From NCBI GenBank assembly GCA_017961115.1, contig JAGCXX010000015.1, positions 1-48,165 of the forward strand: a DNA stretch of 48,165 nt, written 5' to 3'. The notes under the pieces were generated by a model. That model was not told the DNA's origin, ran no database searches, and was given only the letters and a program-made list of their open reading frames with translations. How positions within the stretch are numbered: position 1 is the first letter of the stretch; each line of letters starts with the position of its first letter. Source of the stretch: Prevotella sp. (GTDB lineage: Bacteria > Bacteroidota > Bacteroidia > Bacteroidales > Bacteroidaceae). A program made the position numbers and the translations under genes. Below, one piece after another: positions 41,159 to 48,165 of this stretch.

Positions 41159-42235
41159 ATGAGGAACACTTTCGGACATCTCTTCACCCTCACCACATTT
41201 GGTGAGAGCCACGGCGAGGGCGTTGGTGGCGTGATTGACGGCATGCCAGCCGGCATCGACATCGACGTCAGCTTCATCCAAGCCGAACTCAACAGGCGGC
41301 GCCCCGGACAGAGCGACCTGACCACCTCACGCGATGAGGCCGACCGTGTGGAACTGCTCAGTGGCATTTTTGAGGGAAAGACGACTGGTGCCCCCATTGG
41401 ATTCCTGGTGCGCAACACCAACCACCACTCACAGGACTACGAGAGTCTGAGAGGACTGTTCAGACCCTCCCATGCCGACTACACCTACCAGCAGAAATAC
41501 GGTATTCGCGACCATCGAGGAGGTGGCCGCACATCAGCGCGAACAACCATTAGCCGATGCGTAGGTGGGGCATTCGCAAAGTTGGTCCTCCGCCAGATGG
41601 GCATCAGTGTGCATGCCTACACCTCGCAGGTGGGTCACATCGCCCTTGAGAACAATTACAAGCTCTACGACCTTGAGTCTGCCGAGCGTAATGGCGTGCG
41701 ATGCCCCGACTCGGCCAAGGCCGAGGAGATGGCCACCCTCATCCGTCAGGTGAAGAGCGAGGGCGACACCATCGGCGGCGTCATCACCTGTGTCGTGACA
41801 GGGTGTCCGGTCGGGGTCGGTGAACCAGAATTCGGCAAACTCCATGCGTCGCTCGGCAGCGCCATGCTCAGCATCAATGCCGTGAAAGGCTTCGAATATG
41901 GGGCAGGTTTCGCCTGTGCCTCACAGAGGGGCAGCGAACTCAACGACGTGTTCATCAACAAAGAGGGTACGATAGGTACGGCCACCAACCACAGCGGCGG
42001 CATACAAGGCGGTGTGAGCAATGGGGAGGACATCTATTTCAGGGTGGCATTCAAGCCTGTGGCCACCATCCTTCAGGAGCAGACCACCATCGACATGGAC
42101 GGTCAGTCCACCACCTTCAAGGCCCGTGGTCGTCACGACCCCTGTGTGGTCCCCCGTGCCGTCCCCATCGTTGAAGCCATGGCAGCCATGGTTTTGCTCG
42201 ACCATCTGCTCATGTCGAGAACAGTCAGAATGTAA
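41159..42235 (+). CDS. aroC: Chorismate synthase
   Basis: A 358-residue enzyme making chorismate from EPSP with reduced FMN, the last step of the shikimate pathway. Signature regions are [59 protein letters not shown] and FEYGAGF...[16 protein letters not shown], with [20 protein letters not shown] near the end. The ATG at 41159 gives the conserved MRNTFGHLF; a TTG two codons upstream is less likely. It is probably co-transcribed with slyD and ends at a strong terminator. Confidence 0.97.
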   Translation: MRNTFGHLFTLTTFGESHGEGVGGVIDGMPAGIDIDVSFIQAELNRRRPGQSDLTTSRDEADRVELLSGIFEGKTTGAPIGFLVRNTNHHSQDYESLRGLFRPSHADYTYQQKYGIRDHRGGGRTSARTTISRCVGGAFAKLVLRQMGISVHAYTSQVGHIALENNYKLYDLESAERNGVRCPDSAKAEEMATLIRQVKSEGDTIGGVITCVVTGCPVGVGEPEFGKLHASLGSAMLSINAVKGFEYGAGFACASQRGSELNDVFINKEGTIGTATNHSGGIQGGVSNGEDIYFRVAFKPVATILQEQTTIDMDGQSTTFKARGRHDPCVVPRAVPIVEAMAAMVLLDHLLMSRTVRM

Positions 42236-42273
42236 CAATCTGAAGGAAAAAAGCCCCTATTTGTTAATATTCC

Positions 42274-42295
42274 AAAAAAATCAATCGATTTTTTT
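42274..42295 (+). other. A/T-rich hairpin downstream of aroC
   Basis: AAAAAAATC (42274-42282), loop AATC, GATTTTTTT (42287-42295): a perfect 9-bp stem with a built-in T-run, 39 bases after the aroC stop. It may be a first, weak terminator for aroC. Confidence 0.45.
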
Positions 42296-42327
42296 ACAAA
42301 ACGGAAGTAAAATACAAATTATTTTAA

Positions 42328-42437
42328 TAAGTTTGCAATCGATTAATTGGGGTTTGCGAAAATCCCCATTAGTTTAGTTAAGTCTAGTTTAGTTTTTGTG
42401 TTGGTTGAGGGCAGCGATTGCTGCCCTCAAATTTTTT
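42328..42437 (+). ncRNA. Candidate small RNA between convergent aroC and pyrD
   Basis: TAAGTTTG (42328-42335) is an exact -7 box with no gene after it on this strand. The following 95 or so bases hold a GGGG...CCCC hairpin (about 42349-42368), a 10-bp direct repeat TAGTTTAGTT (42370-42379 and 42385-42394), and a perfect terminator. No -33 TTTG is seen at the right distance. It may instead be just the extended 3' end of aroC. Confidence 0.25.
42405..42437 (+). terminator. Strong intrinsic terminator, plus strand
   Basis: TTGAGGGCAGC (42405-42415), loop GATT, GCTGCCCTCAA (42420-42430), then ATTTTTT. A perfect 11-bp stem. It ends one base before the pyrD stop codon and stops plus-strand transcripts from aroC, or from the candidate RNA, entering pyrD antisense. 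Confidence 0.9.
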
Positions 42438-43346
42438 CTACCCAATCGTTCCGATAATGTCGTTGACATCATCGATGCCATGGCTGTCGAGCCACTCGTT
42501 GATGCCATCGCGTATTTTCACGGTGACTGCAGGATCGAGGAAATTGGCTGTGCCCACCTCTATGGCCGTAGCTCCCACCATGAGGAACTCGATGGCATCC
42601 GTCGCCGTAGAGATGCCTCCCAGGCCCACCACGGGTATTTTGACTGCCTTGGCGACCTGCCACACCATCCTGAGGGCTACAGGCTTCACAGCGGGCCCGC
42701 TGAGGCCTCCTGTGCCGATGCTGAGCACCGGACGCCGCCGCTCGATGTCCACAGCCATCCCCATGAGGGTGTTGATGAGCGACACGCTGTCCGCCCCTTC
42801 CGCCTCACATGCCCGTGCGATGTCGGCGATGTCGGTGACATTGGGCGAGAGTTTTACGATGAGCGTTTTGTGGTAGCGAGCACGCACTGCCCTGACGACA
42901 GAAGCAGCACCCGCCGTCGTCACGCCGAAAGCCATGCCTCCCTGCCGCACATTGGGGCAGGAGATGTTGAGTTCTATGGCATTGATACGTTCCAGCGCAT
43001 CAATGCGTGCGGCGCACTCCGCATAGTCATCAGGAGAGGACCCGCTCACATTGACGATGACTTGCGTGTCCAGGCCACACACCTGAGGATAGATGTGAGA
43101 GCAGAAGTAATCCACCCCCTTGTTCTGCAGTCCCACGCAGTTGAGCATCCCCATTGCCGTTTCCGCCATCCTGGGATAATCGTTTCCCTCACGGGGATGC
43201 AGCGTGGTGCCCTTGACGACGATGCCACCAAGGCCGCTCAGGTCGATGAAGTCGGCAAACTCAAGACCATAGCCAAAGGTTCCTGATGCCGTCATCACGG
43301 GATTCTTCAGAATAATATCATTTATCTTTACATTTAGATTGGCCAT
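42438..43346 (-). CDS. pyrD: Dihydroorotate dehydrogenase, class 1B catalytic subunit
   Basis: A 302-residue FMN enzyme oxidising dihydroorotate to orotate in pyrimidine synthesis. It shows [31 protein letters not shown], the active-site [30 protein letters not shown] and [20 protein letters not shown], with [11 protein letters not shown] near the end. It overlaps the pyrK gene by 13 bp, and PyrK passes the electrons to NAD. Confidence 0.96.
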   Translation of the reverse strand: MANLNVKINDIILKNPVMTASGTFGYGLEFADFIDLSGLGGIVVKGTTLHPREGNDYPRMAETAMGMLNCVGLQNKGVDYFCSHIYPQVCGLDTQVIVNVSGSSPDDYAECAARIDALERINAIELNISCPNVRQGGMAFGVTTAGAASVVRAVRARYHKTLIVKLSPNVTDIADIARACEAEGADSVSLINTLMGMAVDIERRRPVLSIGTGGLSGPAVKPVALRMVWQVAKAVKIPVVGLGGISTATDAIEFLMVGATAIEVGTANFLDPAVTVKIRDGINEWLDSHGIDDVNDIIGTIG

Positions 43347-44110
43347 AGCAGTTGATTAATATTTAACACAGGACCTTGTTTGCACACACAGATATTTCCC
43401 TCTTTGGTAGGTTCCACACAGCAGAGACAGGCGCCCAGGCCACATGCCATCATGTTCTCGAGCGACACCTCACAGTCGATTCCCTTGGCTGCAGCCAACC
43501 TGGCCACCGCCAGCATCATGGGTTTAGGCCCACAGGTGCAGATGCGGTCGAAGACCTCTTTTTGCAGAACTGAATGACCGGTGACAAATCCTTTTTCGCC
43601 CTCGGAACCATCCTCTGTGGTGAGAAACACACGTCCCTGCGCCCTGAAGAGGTCAAGTTCCACCAGGTCGGATGCTTTTCTTGCCCCCAGCAGGAAGGTA
43701 GGTTCGCATCCCATCTGCCTGAGTTGAGCTCCCATGAAAAGCAGGGGTGCCACTCCCACTCCTCCGCCGATGAGCAATATGCGCTCCTGTGGTGCAGAGG
43801 GAAGGGAAAAACCGTTGCCCAGGGGTATGACGCAGTTGAGAAAATCGCCTCTTCGCAACGTTCCCAAGCGGGATGTTCCCTTTCCGACCATAGCTATCAG
43901 AAACCACACCTCATTACGCTCACGATCCAGGTAATTGATGGAGATGGGACGCCTCAGGAAGGTACTGGGTGAGCCATCCACTCTCAGTTCGGCAAACTGT
44001 CCTGGCAGCATCTCTGGCAGGCAGTCATCGGAAGTAAGCTTCAGGAGGGCGTACCTGTCGCCCAATCTTTCGCAGCTCACCACCTTTAAATCCAATATAT
44101 ACTTTTTCAT
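43334..44110 (-). CDS. pyrK: Dihydroorotate dehydrogenase electron-transfer subunit
   Basis: A 258-residue ferredoxin-reductase-type subunit with FAD site [17 protein letters not shown] site [20 protein letters not shown], and [2Fe-2S] cysteines in [13 protein letters not shown]...ICVCKQGP near 220-245. It links PyrD to NAD+. The start [10 protein letters not shown] (ATG at 44110) is chosen; another ATG sits directly before it. A TAnnTTTG box ends only seven bases upstream. It is the first gene of pyrK-pyrD. Confidence 0.94.
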   Translation of the reverse strand: MKKYILDLKVVSCERLGDRYALLKLTSDDCLPEMLPGQFAELRVDGSPSTFLRRPISINYLDRERNEVWFLIAMVGKGTSRLGTLRRGDFLNCVIPLGNGFSLPSAPQERILLIGGGVGVAPLLFMGAQLRQMGCEPTFLLGARKASDLVELDLFRAQGRVFLTTEDGSEGEKGFVTGHSVLQKEVFDRICTCGPKPMMLAVARLAAAKGIDCEVSLENMMACGLGACLCCVEPTKEGNICVCKQGPVLNINQLLWPI

Positions 44111-44116
44111 CATCTG

Positions 44117-44124
44117 CAAAAGTA
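44117..44124 (-). promoter_or_regulatory. -7 promoter box of pyrK-pyrD, almost at the start codon
   Basis: On the minus strand TACTTTTG (44124-44117) is followed by CAG and two ATG codons. Transcription would begin at or within a few bases of the start codon. No -33 TTTG is present at 19-21 bp. Confidence 0.5.
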
Positions 44125-44186
44125 GATAAAATCTATGAATTATAGGTTAGTTGGATGAAGAAAATGACGAGGTTGAGGAGAATACT

Positions 44187-44225
44187 CAAAAAAACTACGG
44201 GCATACACACCAAGTGATGCCCGTA
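44187..44225 (-). terminator. Intrinsic terminator of the HTH regulator gene
   Basis: TACGGGCAT (44196-44204) and ATGCCCGTA (44217-44225) form a perfect 9-bp stem with a 12-nt loop. On the minus strand it is followed by G and seven U. It lies about 120 bases past the regulator's stop; the region between shows no gene. Confidence 0.8.
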
Positions 44226-44343
44226 ATCCGAAGAAATGTTATCCGTTGTTGAAAACATCGACGTAAGAGGCTATGTCTCAAAGCCTACGCCCAATAAAAA
44301 TAATTGATTGATTGGAAATGTATATTAATAGAATATGTGTTAT

Positions 44344-44799
44344 TTATTTCTTTTCCGGGACGAAAGACTCATAGGTCAGGTCGTCGTAATACACCTTTAT
44401 TTCTGTGATTCGCCTTCTTGGCTTGTCAACATTTTTCATTTCTTTTGTAGCAGCATCATTACCAGAAGCTGTCTGACGTGCTTTACCACCCGTTGTTTTC
44501 CCTGAAACTGGAGGTTCATCCTCGAAATCCAATTCCACCTGTGCAGAAGGGGACGCAACACGTTCAGAACCTGTTTGTTGATCAGAAGAATCGACATACA
44601 TATCGCCTTCACCATAGAGCACCCACATCATATTGATACGTGGCAATTTCTTATGAATAGCTTCCGTAATCCCATGAGTGGGCTTTGTCCTTCCATTGAA
44701 CATGCCGCTCAGTGTGGCGGACGAGATCCCGAGGAGCTCAGCAAAGCTCTGTTGGGTCATATTCAATGACTCCATGATTTTTCTGATACGTTCTTTCAT
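44344..44799 (-). CDS. Helix-turn-helix transcriptional regulator (XRE-like)
   Basis: A 151-residue protein. An N-terminal HTH of the Cro/C1 type (about 1-65) reads MKERIRKIMESLNMTQQSFA, then LLGISSATLSGMFNGRTKPT, then MMWVLYGEGDMY. A low-complexity Ser/Thr/Gly/Lys linker follows (about 75-125), then a conserved-looking basic and aromatic C-terminus (RRRITEIKVYYDDLTYESFV). The start MKERIRK is preferred over an ATG seven codons upstream. Similar solitary HTH proteins are common in Bacteroidales genomes and their targets are mostly unknown. Its promoter side opens onto the A/T-rich region with repeated TGTAAAT sites, which may be its operators. Confidence 0.85.
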   Translation of the reverse strand: MKERIRKIMESLNMTQQSFAELLGISSATLSGMFNGRTKPTHGITEAIHKKLPRINMMWVLYGEGDMYVDSSDQQTGSERVASPSAQVELDFEDEPPVSGKTTGGKARQTASGNDAATKEMKNVDKPRRRITEIKVYYDDLTYESFVPEKK

Positions 44800-44850
44800 G
44801 CTGGTAAGTAAGTGATTCACCCATTTTTTGGCCTCTTCACTAAGATTTTA

Positions 44851-44882
44851 CAAAGTTAAACCTTTTTTTTGGATTACGCAAG
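44851..44882 (-). promoter_or_regulatory. Promoter of the HTH regulator
   Basis: On the minus strand CTTG (44882-44879), 20 bp, then TAACTTTG (44858-44851), 52 bp before the ATG at 44799. Confidence 0.55.
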
Positions 44883-45502
44883 ACTTTTTTGAAAAAATTT
44901 ATAGTAAATGTTTTAAATATGTAAATGTAAATATTTGGGCGTATTTTACAAATACAAACACGAATTTACCCCTGTTAAGTAAAGAATCAATTTACATCTT
45001 AAAACCAAATCAAACAAATACTATAGTAACATAGCATATATTATTGGTTATTAGATATTTATACTTGCATTTACAAGGTAAAATAGTGGTGAATATGGCC
45101 AAAATCCCCTTTTTAGGCGATCAAAACCATAGAAAAAACTTTTATGTTTGCTTGCAAACTATTGGTTTCTCGTACTTTACACACAAATTGAATAATTGTA
45201 TAAATATTCATATACATATTTAAATGTTTATCTTTTGTTGTATTTACATTTTCATATACGTTAATCTATTAAACAAATGTGAATTGTGAATTGTAAATTT
45301 AAAGATTTGCATTTTAAAATATTTGTTACGGTTGTGGTTTTGTAAATGCTAAAAAATCTTAACGGCGAATAAAGACGGGATGAAAAACATCAAAAATACG
45401 CATTTTTCGTTTTTTACCCACGCCAGCCTTGGTTTTTGTCAAAAACGCGAGTTTTGAAGCGTCAAAAAAGGGGTAAAAGATTTGTCTTGTTGCAATTTAG
45501 GT
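44883..45502. other. A/T-rich non-coding region with clustered TGTAAAT motifs
   Basis: No credible gene. TGTAAAT occurs on the plus strand at 44920, 44926, 45292 and 45341, and as ATTTACA at 44990, 45069 and 45242: seven copies in about 430 bp. An imperfect palindrome, GTTTGCTTGCAAAC, lies at 45146-45159. A -7-like TATGTTTG stands at 45143-45150 with nothing obvious downstream. No DnaA boxes, tRNA or rRNA were recognised. The last 140 bases are less A/T-rich and contain an AAAAAT/ATTTTT hairpin. Confidence 0.6.
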
Positions 45503-45532
45503 AAAAAAAACGCCCCTTGATGAAGGAGCGTT
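45503..45532 (-). terminator. Intrinsic terminator of holA
   Basis: On the minus strand AACGCTCCTT, loop CATC, AAGGGGCGTT form a 10-bp stem with one wobble, followed by eight U (45510-45503). It lies 43 bases after the holA stop. Confidence 0.88.
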
Positions 45533-45574
45533 CTAGGTGAGCCAGAAGGCATTTTTAGCCCAAAAAGGCCAAAA

Positions 45575-46588
45575 TCAATGCAAGATAAAGTAAACAAGTT
45601 GCTTGAGAAGTTCCCCTGGCGACGTATTTGGGTTATCTATACCCTTACTTTTAGCGTCAGTTTCTCTGATTTGCTGGATGATTTTCATTGTCTTGCCTGC
45701 GGAGAACACCCGCAGGGCCTTCATGTAGTCCTTCACTGCCCATTCCGACCTGAAGCCAAGAGCGAGCATCACTCCCCTATCCGTCCGGTCGGTGTAGTGA
45801 GCCACCATCAGGTTCTGGAAGAACGAGAACAGTCCAGGCAGGAAAGCGTAGAGTGAGGCAGCCTTTGGATTGCTGTCAAGATATTTTACTATCCTATTAG
45901 CCTTCAGCACATCCCTGTTGATGAGTGCGTCGCGCAGTTCAAACATATTGTAGTCTTTGCTGATGCCTATTTTCTGCTCCACCACCTCGGGTGTCAGTTT
46001 CCTTTCCCCTTCCGGCATGGAGACCAGCACCTTGTCGATTTCCGATGTGATGCGCGAGAGGTCGGAGCCGATGAAGTCGGCAATCATCGCCTTTGCCTTT
46101 TGGTCGATGGTCGCCTTGCATGTCTTGACATATTCATCGATGAAGGCAGGAATGGCATTTTCCCTAAGTTTCTCACTTTTGAACACCACCCCCACAGCTG
46201 CCGCCTTGGTGAGGTATTTCTTGCGAGCATCGAGTGTGCCATGCTTGTAGCAGATGACGAGGATGGTCGTGTTGAGCGGTTTCTCAAGATAGCCGTCGAG
46301 TCTGTCCCAGTTTTTTATGTTCTGCGCCTCCTTGACGATGACGACCTGATATTCCGCCATCATGGGGAATCGCCGTGCCATGTCCACCACCTGAGCAGCG
46401 GAGGTGTCTACTCCATAAACGACGGTTTGGTTGAAATCCCGTTCCTCAGGCGGCATGACATTGTTCTCTATATAGTCCGAGATCATGTCTATATAATAAG
46501 GTTCCTCCCCCATGAGGATATAGATGGGTTTGAACCGCCGCGCCCTAAGGTCGCCCATGATGGTGTCAACAGTTTGCTTGGTTGCCAT
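45575..46588 (-). CDS. holA: DNA polymerase III delta subunit
   Basis: A 337-residue clamp-loader subunit that opens the beta clamp. The N-terminal AAA+-like domain begins MATKQTVDTIMGDLRARRFK, then PIYILMGEEPYYIDMISDYI, with YQVVIVKEAQNIKNWDRLDG. Later conserved parts are FIGSDLSRITSEIDKVLV and ISKDYNMFELRDALINRDVL, with the C-terminal collar helices (EWAVKDYMKALRVFSAGKTM) after that. Length is normal. It is divergent from the HsdR_N_2 gene across a 163-bp region with a perfect palindrome, and is closed by its own terminator. Confidence 0.93.
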   Translation of the reverse strand: MATKQTVDTIMGDLRARRFKPIYILMGEEPYYIDMISDYIENNVMPPEERDFNQTVVYGVDTSAAQVVDMARRFPMMAEYQVVIVKEAQNIKNWDRLDGYLEKPLNTTILVICYKHGTLDARKKYLTKAAAVGVVFKSEKLRENAIPAFIDEYVKTCKATIDQKAKAMIADFIGSDLSRITSEIDKVLVSMPEGERKLTPEVVEQKIGISKDYNMFELRDALINRDVLKANRIVKYLDSNPKAASLYAFLPGLFSFFQNLMVAHYTDRTDRGVMLALGFRSEWAVKDYMKALRVFSAGKTMKIIQQIRETDAKSKGIDNPNTSPGELLKQLVYFILH

Positions 46589-46654
46589 TTTGCAGGTTTT
46601 CAGTTATCAAAGGAAGTATTTAGCAGTTGTCGGCTGAAAAACTTCACTTTTCGT

Positions 46655-46685
46655 TTTGAGAAACACATGTTTTGCACTATCTTTG
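46655..46685 (+). promoter_or_regulatory. Canonical promoter of the HsdR_N_2 gene
   Basis: TTTG (46655-46658), exactly 19 bp, then TATCTTTG (46678-46685). The -7 box is the end of the left arm of the palindrome described next, so transcription would start near the loop. Confidence 0.7.
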
Positions 46686-46746
46686 CGTGACAGCAAAGAT
46701 AGTGCAAACCTATCTTCGTCTGAAAGTCAAAGATAGTGCAAAGATA
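46671..46746. repeat. Perfect 16-bp inverted repeat plus a third copy at the holA divergent promoter
   Basis: TTTGCACTATCTTTGC (46671-46686), 6-nt loop, GCAAAGATAGTGCAAA (46693-46708): a perfect inverted repeat. A further copy, CAAAGATAGTGCAAAG, lies at 46728-46743. Each arm carries the promoter box TATCTTTG or its complement: one faces right (46678-46685) and three face left toward holA (46701-46694, 46735-46728, 46746-46739). Confidence 0.85.
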
Positions 46747-46751
46747 ATAAA

Positions 46752-47201
46752 ATGTTTCCAATCAACCTGCCATCATACCCTATAAAAATCGTCAACCGCG
46801 GAGGCAAGCCCAAGATATTCGACGACCTTCGCCGCCGCTATGTGGCCCTGACTCCAGAGGAATGGGTCCGGCAGCATTTCGTCCACTACCTTATCGGGCA
46901 TCTTGGTTATCCCGCCTCTCTTCTTGCCAATGAGGTGGAACTGTCAGTAGGTCAGAAGAAGTTACGTTGTGACAGTGTGCTTTACGGTCTTCATGCCCAG
47001 CCCCTGATGATTATCGAGTACAAGGCGCCCACTATTCCCCTCTCCCAGCGGGTGTTCGACCAGATATCCGTCTACAACATGCAGCTTCACGTGGACTATC
47101 TGATTGTGAGCAACGGTATGGAGCACTATTGTTGCAAGATGGATTATGAGCATCAAAATTATTTATTTTTGACAGAGATACCAAGGTACGAAAATATTTA
47201 A
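46752..47201 (+). CDS. Stand-alone type I restriction R-subunit N-terminal-like nuclease domain (HsdR_N_2)
   Basis: A 149-residue protein. A PD-(D/E)xK nuclease-like core is visible: Asp74 in LRCDSVLYG and Glu89-x-Lys91 in MIIEYKAP, preceded by a helix with EEWVRQHFVHYLIGHLGYPA. The protein ends after the nuclease fold, with no helicase motor, so it is not a complete restriction subunit and no hsdM/hsdS lies nearby. This small protein is regularly found next to holA in Bacteroidetes, which suggests a housekeeping DNA role rather than defence (inference). A DnaJ/TerB gene follows 28 bp later. Confidence 0.85.
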   Translation: MFPINLPSYPIKIVNRGGKPKIFDDLRRRYVALTPEEWVRQHFVHYLIGHLGYPASLLANEVELSVGQKKLRCDSVLYGLHAQPLMIIEYKAPTIPLSQRVFDQISVYNMQLHVDYLIVSNGMEHYCCKMDYEHQNYLFLTEIPRYENI

Positions 47202-47229
47202 CATTTTTGAATCAACAAATAATTAGCAT

Positions 47230-48015
47230 ATGGGAATTTTCAAATGGATAGGCGGTGCGCTCGGTTTCATGACCGGAGGTCCTTTAGGAGCGTTTGCCGG
47301 TTATTTCATCGGCAACATCATCGACTCCATCTTTGATGAAGAGAATCAGCAGGACGGAGGAGGTTACGGCGACCCCAATGCCCAGGCTCAGGGTCAGCGC
47401 AACAGTTTTATGTTCTCCCTGCTGGTGTTGGCCTCTTATGTCATCAAGGCCGATGGCAAGGTGATGCATTCTGAGATGGAGTATGTGCGCGCTTTTCTCC
47501 GCAACAACTTTGGCGACGGAGCCGCTCAGCAAGGCAATGAGATTCTCCTGCGCCTCTTTGAGGAGCAGAGCAGGACCAATCCCTACACGTACCGCAACAA
47601 GATTCGTCAGGTGTGCGTTCAGATAGCCGCCAACCTCAACTACAGCGAGCGTCTGCAGTTGCTCGCCTTTCTGGTGGAGATAGCGAAAGCCGACGGCAGC
47701 CTGCCCACCAACGAGGTGAATGCGCTCTACGAGGTGGCACAGTACATGGGTCTTTCAGCAAGCGATGTGGATTCGATGCTTCATCTCAGCAGTGGCAGTT
47801 CATCTGGCGGTTCGCTTGAGGATGCCTACAAAGTATTGGGCATCTCTCCTGACGCCAGCGACGAGGAGGTGAAGAAAGCCTACCGCAAGTTGGCTCTTGA
47901 GCACCATCCCGACCGTGTGGCCAAGTTGGGTGAGGATGTCCGCAAGGCTGCCGAGAAGAAGTTCCAGGAAATCAATGCCGCCAAGGAGAAGATTTACAAA
48001 TCCAGAGGACTGTAA
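47230..48015 (+). CDS. TerB/DnaJ-domain co-chaperone-like protein (DjlA type)
   Basis: A 261-residue protein. A glycine-rich hydrophobic N-terminus (GGALGFMTGGPLGAFAGYFI, about 8-27), possibly a membrane segment, precedes a TerB-like helical domain (about 58-185: SYVIKADGKVMHSEMEYVRA, EIAKADGSLPTNEVNALYEV). A Ser/Gly linker leads to a C-terminal J domain (about 196-258) with the HPD motif at 226-228 in LALEHHPDRV. This is the DjlA arrangement: it would recruit DnaK and stimulate its ATPase at the inner membrane. A perfect 9-bp hairpin without a T-run begins at its stop codon. Confidence 0.9.
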   Translation: MGIFKWIGGALGFMTGGPLGAFAGYFIGNIIDSIFDEENQQDGGGYGDPNAQAQGQRNSFMFSLLVLASYVIKADGKVMHSEMEYVRAFLRNNFGDGAAQQGNEILLRLFEEQSRTNPYTYRNKIRQVCVQIAANLNYSERLQLLAFLVEIAKADGSLPTNEVNALYEVAQYMGLSASDVDSMLHLSSGSSSGGSLEDAYKVLGISPDASDEEVKKAYRKLALEHHPDRVAKLGEDVRKAAEKKFQEINAAKEKIYKSRGL

Positions 48016-48034
48016 ATTGGGCATGGCCCAATTT
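48014..48034. other. Perfect short palindrome at the end of the djlA-like gene
   Basis: AAATTGGGC (48014-48022), loop ATG, GCCCAATTT (48026-48034). It overlaps the stop codon. The 3-nt loop and missing T-run make it a weak terminator candidate; it may protect the 3' end. Confidence 0.5.
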
Positions 48035-48035
48035 G

Positions 48036-48165
48036 GATGAAAGATGAAGGATGAAAGATGAAGGATTGATACCACGTTAGTAATCATCTGTCTAAACTCC
48101 TAAAATGGATGAAGGATGAAAGATGAAGGATTGATACCACGTTAGTAATCATCTGTCTAAACTCC
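48036..48165 (+). repeat. 65-bp tandem repeat with heptamer head, running to the window edge
   Basis: Two identical 58-bp copies (48043-48100 and 48108-48165), 65 bp apart. Each starts with GATGAAG/GATGAAA heptamers and continues into a unique part (ATACCACGTTAGTAATCATC and onward, ending AAACTCC). The 7-bp joints differ (GATGAAA before the first copy, TAAAATG before the second). The array may continue past the window. Confidence 0.9.

Noticed and set aside
42396-43286. A long plus-strand ORF (296 codons) opposite pyrD.
   Set aside because: It is the complement of a clearly recognised pyrD; it has no family resemblance of its own and starts inside a terminator region.
44883-45502. Chromosome origin or plasmid origin in the A/T-rich block.
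   Set aside because: No DnaA boxes (TTATNCACA) or iteron-like regular spacing, and no dnaA or rep gene nearby; the TGTAAAT copies are irregularly spaced on both strands.
46752-47201. Type I restriction system.
   Set aside because: Only the nuclease-like N-terminal domain is present; no helicase, methylase or specificity gene nearby. The holA neighbourhood indicates a housekeeping protein.
48036-48165. Start of a CRISPR array.
   Set aside because: Two identical 58-bp units separated by 7 bp do not fit CRISPR repeat and spacer sizes, and no cas gene is present.

Overview
The window looks like a chromosomal segment from a Bacteroidales bacterium, most likely Prevotellaceae (genus not determined). 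The grounds are SusC/SusD pairs, STN and DUF4974 regulatory domains, and many promoters of the Bacteroidetes form TTTG-N19-TAnnTTTG, several with exactly 19 bp spacing. The conserved pheA/aminotransferase/DAHP synthase-chorismate mutase/tyrA operon and the holA/HsdR_N_2 divergent pair also fit. No rRNA, tRNA, CRISPR array, transposase or prophage gene was recognised.

Layout. 1-7600 (minus strand): an ECF sigma factor, a short DUF4974 anti-sigma-like membrane protein and a 2094-residue secreted alpha-2-macroglobulin-like protein, translationally overlapped and closed by a large terminator. 7817-25940: a pectin-utilisation region. On the plus strand are a PL1-type pectate lyase, a beta-helix lipoprotein (DUF4957/DUF5123 type), SusC, SusD, a terminator, an Lrp/AsnC regulator, a GH51 arabinofuranosidase and a Sel1-repeat protein. 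On the minus strand is a KdgF-like cupin followed by a PL10 pectate lyase fused to aldose 1-epimerase. Together these could cut homogalacturonan and arabinan side chains, import the products and open unsaturated uronates.

26064-31062: a TPR protein, then the Phe/Tyr operon. That operon is preceded by a canonical promoter, a 25-codon leader peptide with eight consecutive Tyr/Phe codons, and a four-segment attenuator. This is the clearest regulatory system in the window. 31296-32878: an AT-richer islet with a cohesin-like secreted protein and a 68-residue acidic peptide. 32947-42235: an exonuclease-family protein, ffh, folD, a mini-TPR, a four-subunit 2-oxoacid:ferredoxin oxidoreductase, an aldo/keto reductase with ferredoxin-like tail, a SlyD-type FKBP and aroC. 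42438-44110 (minus): pyrK-pyrD. 44344-44799 (minus): an HTH regulator facing about 750 bp of AT-rich non-coding DNA with a cluster of TGTAAAT sites. 45575-48015: holA (minus), divergent from an HsdR_N_2 nuclease-like protein and a TerB/DnaJ protein. The window ends in a 65-bp tandem repeat.

Two dispersed simple-repeat families recur. One is a 9-bp unit with the odd palindrome GTCSGAC plus two variable bases, at three sites of which two are inside genes. The other is a heptamer family (GATGAAA/GATTAAA/GATTGAA) at gene ends and, in one case, filling the korB-korC gap. All identifications were made by reading the sequence; no database search was run.
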